From NCBI RefSeq assembly GCF_000764305.2, contig NW_025931701.1, positions 1 to 64,000 on the forward strand: a stretch of DNA of 64,000 nt, in the 5' to 3' direction. Positions 1-12,527 of this stretch are shown here, in pieces. A program made the translations under genes and the position numbers. The first letter of the stretch is position 1; the number at the start of each line of letters is the position of its first letter. Source of the stretch: Hyalella azteca. Taxonomy: Eukaryota > Arthropoda > Malacostraca > Amphipoda > Hyalellidae. The notes below the pieces were generated by a model. That model made no database searches. It saw nothing but the letters and a program-made list of their open reading frames with translations, and had not been told where the DNA came from.

Positions 1-99
1 CCCCCTATCGCCCCCCTACCGCCCTCTTCTTCCTTATCGCCCCCCAAAATCTTTCCACCGCCCCTAGGTGGGCGATATCGCCCACTTTGGGAACCACTG
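1..99 (-). mobile_element. Terminus of a hAT-like DNA transposon, cut by the window edge
   Basis: Read on the minus strand, the element begins at 99 with CAGTGGTTCCCAAAGTGGGCG. This is the typical start of many animal hAT elements (CAGTGGTTCCCAAA followed by a G-rich stretch). It continues into a C/G-rich tract of repeated GGGCGATA-like words. The stretch 68-85 is a palindrome (GTGGGCGATATCGCCCAC). If the element is a hAT, the 8-bp target duplication would be CCTTAAAC (100-107), but the partner end lies outside the window. No transposase coding is present here, so it could be a MITE or the end of a full element. Confidence 0.55.
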
Positions 100-427
100 C
101 CTTAAACGATCATCGACATGATCAAACTATCGAGTTAAGCGATTGATACAAGCTTCTATCAACTTCAATCAAGTCTCTTATCTTTTGATCAAATCTTCTC
201 ATCAGAAATGGGAACAGTACACACTTAATTGTTCGTTCGCTAATGGTTGCTTATTGAGCTGCTATCGAGATTTTGGTGGGGCGCAATGGTTTCGAAAACA
301 GATTTGGCCTTCTTCATCCTAAAAATATGCGTATTTTTCTATCAATAAATTCCATCAATCAAACTTTCTATCAATTACCATCAGTCCTCCCTTCATGCAT
401 CAAACGGGTTCTTACACGGCAAATCGC

Positions 428-453
428 GCTTGAGTCAATCGATTGACTCAAGC
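428..453. repeat. Perfect 26-bp palindrome containing two AP-1-like sites
   Basis: The 13-base arm GCTTGAGTCAATC is followed directly by its exact reverse complement. Each arm contains TGAGTCA, the AP-1 core, and the centre is ATCGAT. A second inverted repeat lies just downstream at 457-475 (TGATCAAAC, one base, GTTTGATCA). The surrounding 110-480 region is unusually rich in ATCAA/TTGAT words. It could be a regulatory site or a piece of an unrecognised repeat. Confidence 0.8.
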
Positions 454-566
454 ATTTGATCAAACCGTTTGATCATCTGAAGCCTCCTCAATTAAGTAAA
501 TAACGTATATACACTTATAAAGAAAATCAATATTACGAAAACAAGGAGTAATCACTCATATTAAGT

Positions 567-621
567 GATTTGTAACCGTAATGATTGTAACCGTGATTTG
601 TAACCGTAATTTGGAACCGTA
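567..621 (+). repeat. Short degenerate tandem repeat, TGTAACCGTAAT-like
   Basis: Four imperfect copies of a word such as TTGTAACCGTAAT lie in succession, the last as TTGGAACCGTATTT. Copy spacing varies between about 12 and 17 bases. No gene is associated. Confidence 0.6.
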
Positions 622-1392
622 TTTAATACCTATACACTGAAATCTAAAATTAATACGAAAATATCATCAGTCCCGACAAATTCGGTAGTAAGAAGATTGA
701 TAGCTGGAGTCTCTTACTCAGCTATCGCGAGTCGGTTGGCGTCGGGGCATCGCATGACGACGCTGGTGCACTCCTCCAGCACCGTACGAGTGATGGTCTC
801 GTTGTGGGCCTCCATCAGGTGGTTCCTTGGTACACCAGACTGAAGGTGGCACGTGAGACGTCGGCTTAATGTCGTAGTTGTGAGCCTGATGGAGTTTATA
901 TTAGGGAGAAGTCTACAACCTTATCTATTGCAGGAAAGTTCTTAGACTACATTGGTCTCTTGGAGAACTCCTGTTCCTCACAGAAATCATTGTTTATATT
1001 AGGCTTTTGCATTTTTATTTTATTTTATTGTAGACTGGTATAGGATTATTTTCCAGGCGTTGCCTGAGATCGAAAATTCCTGCAATTTTATAACCCCGTT
1101 ATCCGAAAAATAAATTAAAATCTCGTCAATTTTAGAAGTTAATAAACAATTTTATAATCTCGTCAGTAACAATAAGGGTATTGTGAGTCAATTAAAGAAG
1201 GACCTGTTCAAACTCACATTTTACATAAAGTGCAAAACTCCCAATTAACTCTTGTTTACAAGTATGCAATAACTACTCTAGTATGCGTCTTTGAAATAAA
1301 TTATACATAACTTTACTCAATATGTATCAATACTTAATACCATTTTGAAAAGAAACAATAGAAGCGACAGCACATCAGAGCTCTTACTTAGG

Positions 1393-1463
1393 ATTCATTG
1401 GTGAGTTGACGAATATTCTTAGAATATTAATTCTAGTGAGTTGATGAAATATTCTTACGAATT
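1393..1463 (+). repeat. Two-copy direct repeat, GTGAGTTGAYGAAATATTCTTA-like
   Basis: Two near copies (GTGAGTTGACGAATATTCTTA and GTGAGTTGATGAAATATTCTTA) lie about 36 bases apart, separated by AT-rich sequence. This is a minor local duplication. Confidence 0.5.
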
Positions 1464-4400
1464 ATTTTGTGCTCTCACGGATACCATTCATGTTGAGGTT
1501 GGAAAAATAGACGGTGAATGATTTTTGTGTCAGCTTCAGTAGTGCTTTTCCAACCCTTCTCAGTCATGTCGCTCCTTCATCCTGCCACGTCTGTCGATCA
1601 TTAATGTTATGTAGAAGGTCCGTCAACTTAGCCACCTGGGAAGCTGGTACAAGCGCCTATCGCCTAACTCTTATATGTCCGATTTCAAGTTAGTTTAATT
1701 AATTAAAGCGTTCCGAGGAATGCGTGACCGAGGATTAAAAATGCGTGGCCGAGGGCGCTCTACATCACAGCTTTCAACAACGCCGTACGACCATCGCAAA
1801 TGCAGTCCTGACTAACCCAGAAGAATAATATTCATTTTGTTTTAAACTTCATCGTATTATTTTGCGGTTATTCGTCTCATCAACCATCTAGAGTTTCGCT
1901 TTCCTTTGTTGACCTTGTATGTGTTCACATGGGAAAGCTTAACTAGTATATCACTAGTGCATGTTACTTTCTCCTCATCCTGCAAGTGTTTACCACTGCT
2001 CGGTACACTTGAGTTTCACCATTGCACGTCAGTCTCGCCCTCCTTAGCAAACGTTGCTGGCGTTTACCTCCGCACCCGCATGTGTTGTGAGCGCCTTTTT
2101 TCGCATTTTCTCATTTATGGAAAAAATGCACTATTGTGCTCGCCATGTCCGTCTTTCTGTCCGTCCGTCCGTCCGTGACCTCAAGTTTTCGTCGACGAGA
2201 AAATGCGCTCTCTGTCACTCACTGCAGTGAGTACTGAGTTATATTTTTTGATGCTTGACTGAGTCAAGCATCACCCAGGCTCGCGGTCACTTTTTAGAGG
2301 GATAAGATGCCAAACTAGCGATGCTGTTTTGTTTCGGCATGCGTGTGTAACGCAGTGATGCATGAATCACTATTATACACAAGCTCTCAGACTCAGCGGT
2401 TATCTTTGCGATTGTTCTAGTCCACACATCGTGGACATCCTGAAAAGAAGAAAAAGAAGATGAAGTTGCATGAACACTTAGGACTCACAGTTTACAGCTG
2501 CTCTGCAGTGTTCACGGGATTAACCATTGAACTCACGATAAGCGTTGTGGATGATATCGATGATCAATCAGCATCGATACGATTCTTATTTGTAACATCA
2601 GGTCTCTCAGAACCAAAAAGTTTCAAGATGTTTTCTTCCGAGCCTATTATTTTTTTTACTAGCGTCAATGTAAGTTTATTTTTTGAATTTAAGTTTATTT
2701 TTTTCTAGTAATGTTCTTCATGAACTTTGGTAGTTTACCAAAAAATTGAACGATTCGCCGCCATGTCTTTCTTCCTTAGTATTCAGTCAATGAAAGTAGT
2801 CAAAGCGAAAAAAAATTAATTTATTCATTGGTGGTTATGAAGCTCGTATTGCCAATCATTACCACAAATACACATCTGAAAAGTAAATAATTTCTCCCAC
2901 TATCCTAATAACTATAGGCTTAACATAGCAAACAGTGCAGAACAGGTGACCTCTACTTTAACTCAATATTTTTTGTTGTAAGAGAAACTTTTCAAAAAGT
3001 GCGCATTTTGCAGCAGCTTCCGGATCCTCTGCCCAGACCAGCAAAATAAATAAGTTTGAATTCCCCTGAGAATATTTTAGGGCTCATTTTGATTTGCATC
3101 GTTTCATTCGGATACTATTATGATTCAGTTTATCATGCCGTTTCAATTAAACTGCTATGACATCAGGTAATATCTCATCAGTGAATTTTTTAATCTCAAT
3201 AACCCTGTGAAAACTTGCGCGCTGTCGCAAATGAGTTTTCTTGTGTAATTAATTGCATTGCCAACTTTGGCAATTGATGGTAATTACAGGAATTTCTATC
3301 GAAGGTAAAGCAATTCGTTAGTAATTGCCAAAGTTTTTGATTAATGCCGTTAGGGTGGCCCTGAATGCACTTCAACAGATGAGGTAATTACACCTGACAT
3401 CAAATTTGTTCAGTTGGAAAAAAGAAAAAGACTCCTTTATTTACTTCCATTAAAAAGAGCGATTTTTACGATGAAAATTCGATAATATTAGATTCTCTCC
3501 ACACAAGATATGAAACTCACCACATAATTTATCTTAAGGAATAAATATTCATGCAGAATACTGTAGCTGGTTGTTGAATATGCACCAGTAGTGCCTCCGC
3601 AGTCAGGCAAATGTATTGACCCTTAACTTCGATCATGATCGAGGCATAATTGCTTGTGCTGAAACTTAGATGTCATGTCCTTCCTTTTTCCTGTACTCGA
3701 TGTCTTAGGATTGTGTACCTTGCTAGTATTTATTCACTACATCACCTATGTGAATTTTTAAATATTTATTTACTTCGGTTTGTTGTTCCACCGTTCTGAC
3801 CTCTTAGATGTGACACAAATATGGCCATTCATGAACCACTCCCGTTCAATTATTAAACATCAATATAATTATAAGGAAACTACGTGTTTCAACGTTTAAG
3901 GTTAGCACACTGTTCGCGACGTTTGCAATAATTGGAGAGATCAGCACGGTTCATGCAACTAAGGAGCAATTGTAAAGCCAGCTTTATTAGTTGCCGAAGG
4001 CATGTGAGTTGTCTTGACAAAGCTTTCTAACACTTCTGTATTGATTATAATACAGAGCGACATCTCGCAGCAGAATGATCAAGTGCCACTTGATTAAATA
4101 TTTTTTGAAAGATCATTAAAATATTTAGTTTGAACGCGGAGGGTGTGTATAAAATATTCAGTTCTGTATTGATATTAATATCGGAGAGAGTTTCGTAACG
4201 TGAATCGGCCAAAAAATAATCTGCTTTATGATGATTACGATCAATTCAAACAACAAGACAATGCGATTGAGTCATTTGTAAATTTTCAACAGGAATCATG
4301 TGGGCGGCGATTTTATAGAAATGCAGAATTCTGCAGTAGCGAGCCTAGGATATCAGGATATCAACTGAAATTGTAATCCTTCTGTAGTAATATACTTTTC

Positions 4401-4760
4401 CTTCCTTGGGAATTTCTCAAGTAACTGGCTGCGAGAAACAACAGGATATTCCTTTCCTGTCTTGTGGGAGGAGGAAGGGGAATGTGGCTTTATTCTTTTG
4501 TTCTATCGCTTGTATGTTGAGGCTACGACTAAGCTTGGTCTTCCAATATGGCATTGCTTGCGACCTTGTGACACGCCTTTGTCTGCGTTGAGAGCCGTTG
4601 CCATATTGTAATTATTGATGCACGCATAGTTCGGGTTATTTGCTTAGTTGGTCATGTTTTTCATAAGTTATTTCCTGGGAATCGTATTCAAGCAGAAAGA
4701 ACTTTCCTTCATTGGTGCTGACATAAATATTGGTGTCAAGACCGACCTGAACCTGTTTTA

Positions 4761-4816
4761 TTGAGTCACGACGACTTGACGTGACGTCACTACGTCACAG
4801 CTTGGTGACGTGACAG
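4761..4816. promoter_or_regulatory. Cluster of CRE/ATF-like sites
   Basis: Within about 56 bases there are TGAGTCACGACG, TTGACGTGACGTCAC, TACGTCACAG and GGTGACGTGAC. This includes one full TGACGTCA palindrome and several TGACG/CGTCA half sites. TGACGTCA is the known binding site of CREB/ATF bZIP factors, and TGAGTCA is an AP-1 site. A regulatory role is inferred only from site density. No transcript start is visible beside it. Confidence 0.45.
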
Positions 4817-7800
4817 ACATGCTGAGGATCATTGTTGTCCTGAACAGACGTTGCGCCGTACATGATGCATCGCAGGACCTGTTGCATTAGCTGTGCAGAC
4901 GTTGTCGAGTGAGGTCATGCTCTTCTGGAGCTCTTCTTCGTGCGAGGAAGTGAATGGAACCTGCTGTGTCAACTCCCATTTTATACCCAAAATCATAACT
5001 GAACTGTTGAATTTATCGTCGCGTGATAGCATTACTTAGGTTGATTGTAGAATTTATCGGCGAACTTTCCACAATTCGAGGCTGCGTGATGAAGGCCAGA
5101 CGACTGGAGGCTGGAGCGCTGCCGACACGTGATTGATACAAGGAAAAAAATGTTGGGTGCTTTGGAAACGGCGACTTCGTCTCCGAATGGAAACTTGGAA
5201 AACTGCTCCAGAAAAGATTTTCCAACTTTTATGAAATTTTCGAAAATAAGATTAACTCACTACATTATCTGCAGTTATATCTTACCCCGCATTGCTATTT
5301 TCCTAATGATCATTAGAAAATAAACTGGAATGGAACTCAGGTTCCCATTTCATTTCTCGGAATGAAGTTAAACTTTTGTGAGAAGTTGAGACCTTCTGAT
5401 GAGCTGAATGTGTCTGAGGCCGTACGAAAAATCTATTGACTTGGACTATTTACTTTACTGGAACATTATTGCTTATGAAATATCACGTGTGAGATTGTAA
5501 CTCAAGTTTTTGACCATAAATCGTCGTGAAAATAGCCCAACATAGGTGACGGTAAATTGATGAGGTCAATTATTCGGTTAAACTGGCATGCAAATGACCT
5601 GGTCGGGAGGTTTTCAAAAGACCAAAGCACGTGCAAAGAGTATTTTTCGGTCATTTCAAGGCACGGTCCTTAGTTTTATCTTGGGTTTTAAACCCCAATT
5701 AGCCATTTATGTCAAATGTAAATTTGTTATTTTAGGACTGATTATCGTTAGCTCGTAATTTGTTAAAATGTGTTGGTTATATATGTTTTTTTTACATTTC
5801 GAGCTATAGATTCTAAAACTTGAAAGTATCTTCATTGTCGGCCAAGTATTACCACACTAAGTGTTTAAACATTTACTCTGTAAAAAATCCACTTCTTCTT
5901 CGAAAATTCAACAGTCGTTGTGGGGTACTTTTTGAGTCAGGAAAATATCGTTGTATGGGCCAATTTAGTTACATGGATAGTTCAATCACTTAAGATCATA
6001 CCTGGGAAAAGTGTAGATTAAAATTCTCGAGACATTTCTTATAGCGAGAAGCAACCACTCCACTTCCTGATGGGAGCTTATTTGTTAATATTGTGTAACT
6101 TATAAATTAGTTTGGCCTTTTATTAGTATTTCTTCAGGTATTGAAAATTCGTCGGAGCACCATTCGGGTCTCGTTGGTGACAAATATTACTTAACTCTGT
6201 AAAATTTTTACAAATAAATAATATAAAATCTGCCGTTACTAAGTTGTTCGAAAACAAACAATTTAACTTATGGTATGAACGATTTTTAGAGTAGTTCTGA
6301 CTACGCTATTGACTAAGGTTACATATTATCTTGTAGAAATTCAAGCCCCAGATCAAGTTCAAAATATATGCACTCTCTGAATTTTTGTACGTTTTTTTCC
6401 AGACTGATCGTAATTTACATATCGCTGATTTTTTTGTATTTTCATTTTTCAAGTGATTTGTTTTCTTGTGACATAACTCTGTTTCTTCTATATATATGGC
6501 GCGCAAGGTCACAAATGTACAATTAAATAATCAGTTTGAGTTGCAAATTGAGTTAAGCATACGCCTTAATTGTACGGAGTATTGCGTGCCGTCAAGTATT
6601 CTGGGTGACCAAGTAATTCTTTATGGGGTAATTTGCACGCAAGAACGGTGACTAAACCGCAAGATCCTCACCTGTTCTCTAAAAAACGTCTCTTTGCTCT
6701 GAAACAACTATTTCGACGAGTAAATTTTGGTCTAACATCTTTTAGTTTCATATTATCTCCCCGTAGTTGTTTGCTTTGTTTCTATTGAGTCTTTGCAAGA
6801 GCAGTTTGAAAGAGAACAGTTTTCACTAATGGAAGTTTTAATGAACGACGAAATGTTGATTATTTGAAGTATATAGGAACTTCTCGAGTATTCCTTTAGT
6901 TGTCTTTAAGAAACCCAAGTAGCTTATGTATTTTATTTATTATTTAAGAAACTTAGCAATTTTGATATGATATATTGTTTGAGATGTTAGATTCTTCCTT
7001 TTATTCAGAATGGTGTTGTTCGTACTACAAATTTAATGTAAATAAGTAAATATAAAATTCCAGTCTCAATGAACCATTCTCTGTCCTAGCTTGAATTTGT
7101 TGCTTGCTCACCACGATCATAGAACAAAAACACATTCTAAAATCTTTGCAAGGCATGAAGATAGGTTCTGCTGGAACCTTATCATTTTATAAACATTAAT
7201 TAAATCATTATTAATTGTTGACCATCAGCCATGATATCTAATGCCTAATATGGTGATCCGCGCGCACTGTTCAGGGAGCTGGCTTATCAGTTGAATGATG
7301 ATACTCTCACCTTGAACTGCGGCAAATCATCCTACGCAGTCGACAATGGAGCCGTGCATCATAAATTTCTCGGTTGACTGCACTGCGTCGACGTCATTCT
7401 ATCCTTGTTCATCTTGGAGCTCATTGGATTCGAGCTATTTCCGAGGAAACAAAACATTTGCCAGCTTCATTCCACATTTCTGCCTGACGTTCAAACAACG
7501 ATATAAGCTTAATAAAAGTCAGTGGCCTCGTCAAATGTCGTTTTTGGAAATTATCCGCATGCTGCCGCGCTGTGCAATATTTTTGTTCCACTATACTTAA
7601 AGTAATCAACGGATTAAAAGAAAACTCCTGCGAGTTAAAAGGTAAAATCCTGCGAATTTGCTCTCTGCATGCCAGTTATTGATGGCTATGCTTGTGCTGT
7701 TGAGTGGCCATGAACTAGCATGTGATAGTTGGTCGTTAAGCGGTGAGAAACAATCTTCATGTTGCTACTCAAATGTTGGGTGCCTAAATTTAATTCCTGC

Positions 7801-8733
7801 ATAATTCCAATTAGATATGAAGTCATATAATTATTGTATTATTTACACTCGCTTACAATTGAAATTGCGTTGAGTGATGTTATGCACTTCTCACAAATGT
7901 AACGATAATGATTGCTATCGCTATCATTATTGAGTATTTGGACCATGTACAATTTTTTTTAATCTACACAATTACTTATAGTGAAACCATGATAGGACTA
8001 ATTCTGAAAGTAAATTAAATTTTTAATTATTTCTGTGCGCAGTTACGATTATGAATAAAGTTAATTTCCGTATTTACCAGATTCCATTAGAGTTAAATGA
8101 TATAAATGAAGAACTAATCGAACAATTTATCCATGTATAGGGATCCATCATTCCACTTCACGACTTCTATCCTCTTATAGTTAAATTTTGATTCAAGCTG
8201 GTACAAAATAATGCAATATTAAATATTTAGTGCAACCAAGAAAATCTTCTCATCTAAAAAAGAAGAGGGCTAATTTTGTTCTCGTTATTAATCCATTTAT
8301 GCATACTTTATTTTCCATCCATACATTCAACATTCATGCATCCTCCCGCTGTCAGTTTTTAATCTCCGCATCCTTCGATGACAGCTGGGGCTTTTATAGA
8401 GCAAAGGCAACTCCCTATTAACAATTCTCTTTAACTATCGTTTCTGTGACTGACCGACAGAATTTTATCGATTATTATAGGCCAAACTTTGCTTTGCAGC
8501 CTTTATGGAGCCAAAAATGGCTGGATATTTCGCATGTAACAAAGTACTTACTAGCCATGTTTCTTAGTTCATATTTTTCTGCGAACAATAGGTCAACCAA
8601 ACCTAATATCTATCGCATTACTCTATTGCAAAATGTGACATTAGCCTTGAGCTGGTCACTCTCGCATGAGCGGTCTTGGCTAGCGGGCGTGGTTTAATGC
8701 GGCCTCCGTGCGGTGATGCAAGAGAAAATATCG

Positions 8734-8832
8734 ATATTTATAATACTGTTCCTACAGTGTATATATAGTATAATATACAGTGTATAATACTGTAGAATAC
8801 TGTATATTTATAATACTGTTACTGTATAATAC
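8734..8832. repeat. AT-rich repeat built from TACTGTATA and its complement
   Basis: The word ATATTTATAATACTGTT occurs at 8734-8750 and again at 8804-8820. Between them are alternating TATAATAC, TACAGTGTA and TACTGTATA words in both orientations, so the stretch can form many short hairpins. There is no coding capacity. Confidence 0.65.
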
Positions 8833-9046
8833 GTCCGTCACTGTTTTCCCGCATGAATCTTGAATTAACATTAATTCTTATCGACGATTATGGCAGTTTG
8901 CGGCCACAGTGTGGTGATCCTCGGGAGTCATTATGCATCCAACAAGGGTCTGCAGTCCGACAGCGCTTTCTTCATTCATTCTGATCTACATTTAGCGAAG
9001 AACGTGTTCAGCTAATGATTATTTTTATAGCACAAATTAATTTGTA

Positions 9047-9229
9047 TGGATGATATTGTTGAGAAGAATTCAAAGTTCAAAGAAGTACTTGTTAATCAGA
9101 CAAGCTAGTTACATTCTTCGGAATAGATTTTTGGCCTAACTCATGGATGATGTTTGTTGATAGGAATTCAAAGTTCCAAGATGTACTAGTTAATCAGAAA
9201 AGCTTGTTAGATTCTGCGGAATGGATTTT
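9047..9229 (+). repeat. Diverged tandem duplication, about 85 bp, period 97
   Basis: The segment from TGGATGATATTGTTGAGAAG (9047-9131) is repeated from TGGATGATGTTTGTTGATAG (9144-9229). Both contain GAATTCAAAGTTC and then TTAATCAGA, AGCTWGTTA and CGGAATRGATTTT in the same order. The copies differ at perhaps one base in seven, so the duplication is old. Confidence 0.75.
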
Positions 9230-11030
9230 CGCGGATTGCCAGTTCAACATTTCGAATTAAGATTCAAGAAGACAGACACGGTGCACAAGCCCGTGATAGT
9301 TAAATGTTGCGTGTGAAGCGCGCAGACTAGTGAACTGTACTTCTGTGAAGCTTTTAATGATAATTTTATAGATGACGCCAATTTTTAGCGAAACAGTGTT
9401 CAGTTATTTGCTCAATTGAATGAATGGGAAAATGCAGTAAAGACTACATGAGTAAGGCAAATAAACTATCGTCGAAATATTTTCCGAGCGAGATAGATAC
9501 GTAGAACTATCTTCGTGTGGCTCAATATAAAATGAGAATTTGTCATAGTACCTCTTGTTAAAATACTTAAAACAGGGGTTGAAATTTGTATCAATCAACG
9601 TTGGTTCGGCTTTCATATATTAGATGCAACTTTTTCATAAGTAATTAGACTAACACGAGCCTTTAACCATGAAATCAGTCTCGCGAAGGATATCGATTCC
9701 GAGAGTAATGCACATCATAATAAATATTTTGACTCGCGATCGGTTACTATCAAGGCCTGTTTTCATTGCTGAGGCTTGCGCATCATTATCGTGGGCACTA
9801 TTGGGCCGCGTTAATGATGGGATGCTGTTAGCTTATTGCGTGTGCGTCTGTACAGTAACTCTTGTGGTGTCCTTGTCGTGACGCTCGTGCTGGTGTCAAT
9901 TTGCATAGCTTAATTCTCCTTCAATGGCTTGCTTTGACTCGAGGGCCTCTCGAGTGGTGGACAAACAGCGACGTAACTACGCAGTGACGTAGCGCGGCTA
10001 CTGCGTAATAATTAATGCATTCAAAATACGTGGAGGAGTCTTTGGCGCGCGAGTTTTAGAGCGCTTTCACGTGCACAACTTTTGCCATGACGATCTTTTG
10101 ATATTAATGAAATATAATAACTATTTCTAGTCCACATAGGAGCCAAAACTATGTTGGAATATTAATATTATTGTGAAATTTAGAGAAAAATGTTTTTAGA
10201 TCTAGCTCCCCAAAAAGACAAGATTTTATAATACAACAAAAAATAACATATATTCGTATACTATATTTTCAAATCTTTCCTACCCCGTATGTGTGTACGA
10301 ATGTTGCGCACTCACGTTTTTCTCAGACGTGTCGTCATATAGGTCTTCACTCAGCTCCGCAACACAAACGTGTTTACATTAGTAGAAACCTCTCGGGTTT
10401 CTCGATGGCGTCTTATTCGATGTTTGTTGTCAGCAACGCAGGCCTCCTTTGTTGACACAGACGCACTGCGTCTAGAACGAGCCTGACCCTGAGTAAAGTT
10501 TATGCCAAATCAAGGACATATGAAAGCGATTGACCAAATATCAGCATTTGTGGCGAGTTAACTCGACCACACATTAACTCGAGTTTCCGTTTTCTATTTG
10601 CTCTTAAGCGTCATTAGGGATTCAACACTACTCTATTTTGAAGTCTCTATTTTGATGTATAACTTTAGCTGCATGCGGCACTTTCCAGAAGTATAGTTTT
10701 GCGGTGTACTAGGAACCGAGAGTAAAAGGTAAAAGTAAAGTACGTAAGGTACGTAGGTAATCAAATTTATTCTTTCGCTTCGATCTTTAAACCTTGACGT
10801 TTGAGATTTTCTGGCGCTGTTAAATCTTTTCTCTGTTCACAGTTTCATGGACATTAATCTTCATCTTGATGACTGAGCATTTACGTACAAGATTCTTTGT
10901 ATAGTAATTTCTTGAAAAGTGAATATGACATCTTTATTCTTAGATATGAGGCTTTATCATCGTAGTGGATAATTTTTTCGATCATTAATAGAAGGAAATT
11001 CTTGTAAGAGCGTCAAAAACTGAAACGAAA

Positions 11031-12527
11031 ATGATCAGCCGCTCTCCGATCATCAGCCACCATTCATCTTCTCTTCAACATTCCGCCAACGGAAGGCATT
11101 CTCATACTTCACACTCTTCTTCTTTACAGCCTCTTGCATCTTCTCCAATAAAAAGTTCAGTGAAGCTCGTAGACCCTTGCTTGGAATTATCTAAAGAATC
11201 ATTCACTGTTCATGACGAGCTGTGCTTGACAAAGACTTCCTCTCATCCTTCCGAACCGATACAAACATTAAGCATGGTTAACACGTTTCAAAGCTCAACA
11301 GATATTAAAGGTGACAAAGCATGTGCAAATACAGGAGTGGCAAATTGTTCGTTTCAAGGTGTCGAATCTGAAAGTATTCTTCACGAACAACATCTCATTA
11401 ATAACTGTGCAAAAAGTTTCCTGGAATTTTCAACAAAGCAGCTGAAGTCCAGCAATTCACTTGATACTTCTCAGAGCCAGAAAAATTACGAAGCTTCTTT
11501 TGCTCAGAAACAAACGCATGGAACGAAAGGAAAAAATTTTTCTATCTTTTGTAACGTGCGTAATGATATCCTGAAAGATATAAAAGTTAAACATCATTTC
11601 AGTGCGCATTCAATATTCAGGGAACATTCAAGCTTGAAGAATTTAAAAATTCCAACTGGACATAACCAATCAACAAGGCTTACAGAAGGTAAAAAAGAAG
11701 GCGTCTGCTGCGAGGACGCAAAATCGTCCGACTACGTGGATAGTCGCTGCGCGCTGCCATCTTATTACAACAATTTTAATAAGGGAAATGATGAACCTTC
11801 ACTGACCCCAACTTACCACTCCGTGCCAATTCCTATAGCGGATACATCTCCACTTCTATCATCGTCACTTCCTGGTTCAGCGTTTTCAAACAATGTTCAT
11901 GTTGGGTGCAATTCTCATTCTTCGCTAACAGCAAGTTTATCTTCTTCGTTTGACCTGCATTACGTTTCTCCCACTACCATCGACTTGAGAAACACTCCTC
12001 CAAATACTCCATCAAGCACACAGAATTCTGAATCTTGCGTGCAAGACATTTCTAATCGGCAATTAGTAAGCACCAAACTTCAAACGTCTGTTCCTCCATT
12101 CACTTCGAGCTATTCATTTGACGCCACAAATTCTGTTAAATCTCGAACATCGATCCGTCTACTTACTACAAATTCTTTTGACGAATTAGCTCTTATGCAA
12201 CTGAAAACTTCTCACATACATTTCAAACCTCAGCGTAATTCCGATGCGCTGTCGCTAAAATCCATCAACTCCTCGGAAATTATCTCAATGCATTCACAAA
12301 GTACGGCGGACACTATTTCCTTGGCATCTCAGACGACGCTGGATGCGTCGCTACTGCAGCAGGTACCCGCTAGTGGAGACCCTGCGCTCACTTCTCTGGC
12401 CGCCGTGCCTTCACCGACTCCTTTCTCGGCGTCCATCAACCTAGAAGCTGCGCCGCTTAAGCTGAGAATCTCATCCTCTTCAGAGAGCGAGGACGAAGGT
12501 TGGCTGCTATTGAACAATGAGAAAAAG
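11031..12527 (+). CDS. RhoGEF (ARHGEF17-like): long disordered N-terminal exon
   Basis: An open exon of 499 codons ends at a good donor, AAAAAG|GTGAGG (12527|12528); read past the donor, a stop comes five codons later. The frame is open upstream to 10992, just after the TAG at 10989-10991. TTTTTTCGATCATTAATAG there would also serve as a splice acceptor, so ATG 11031 may be the start or the exon may begin at 10992. The protein is rich in Ser, Thr, His and Asn, with no globular domain and several SP/TP sites (residues about 310-332, including NTPPNTPSS). It ends in an acidic Ser-Glu-Asp run and GWLLL (481-494). The phase-0 junction matches the DH exons at 54234 and 57264, so I assign it to the same gene. 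Long disordered N-termini are usual in ARHGEF17-type proteins. The alternative is an unrelated gene whose next exon was not found. Confidence 0.65.

Larger units (their letters stand above)
108..10990. other. AT-rich flank with no supportable gene
   Basis: About 10.9 kb between the transposon end and the first coding exon. The open frames here are all under 95 codons and have no recognisable domains or credible splice context. The stretch holds the short repeats, palindromes and factor-site clusters listed separately. The 5' exons and promoter of the RhoGEF gene may lie here or further upstream, but I could not identify them. A G/C-richer piece at about 10320-10490 is the only promoter-like patch seen close to the first coding exon, and that is weak. 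Confidence 0.5.
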
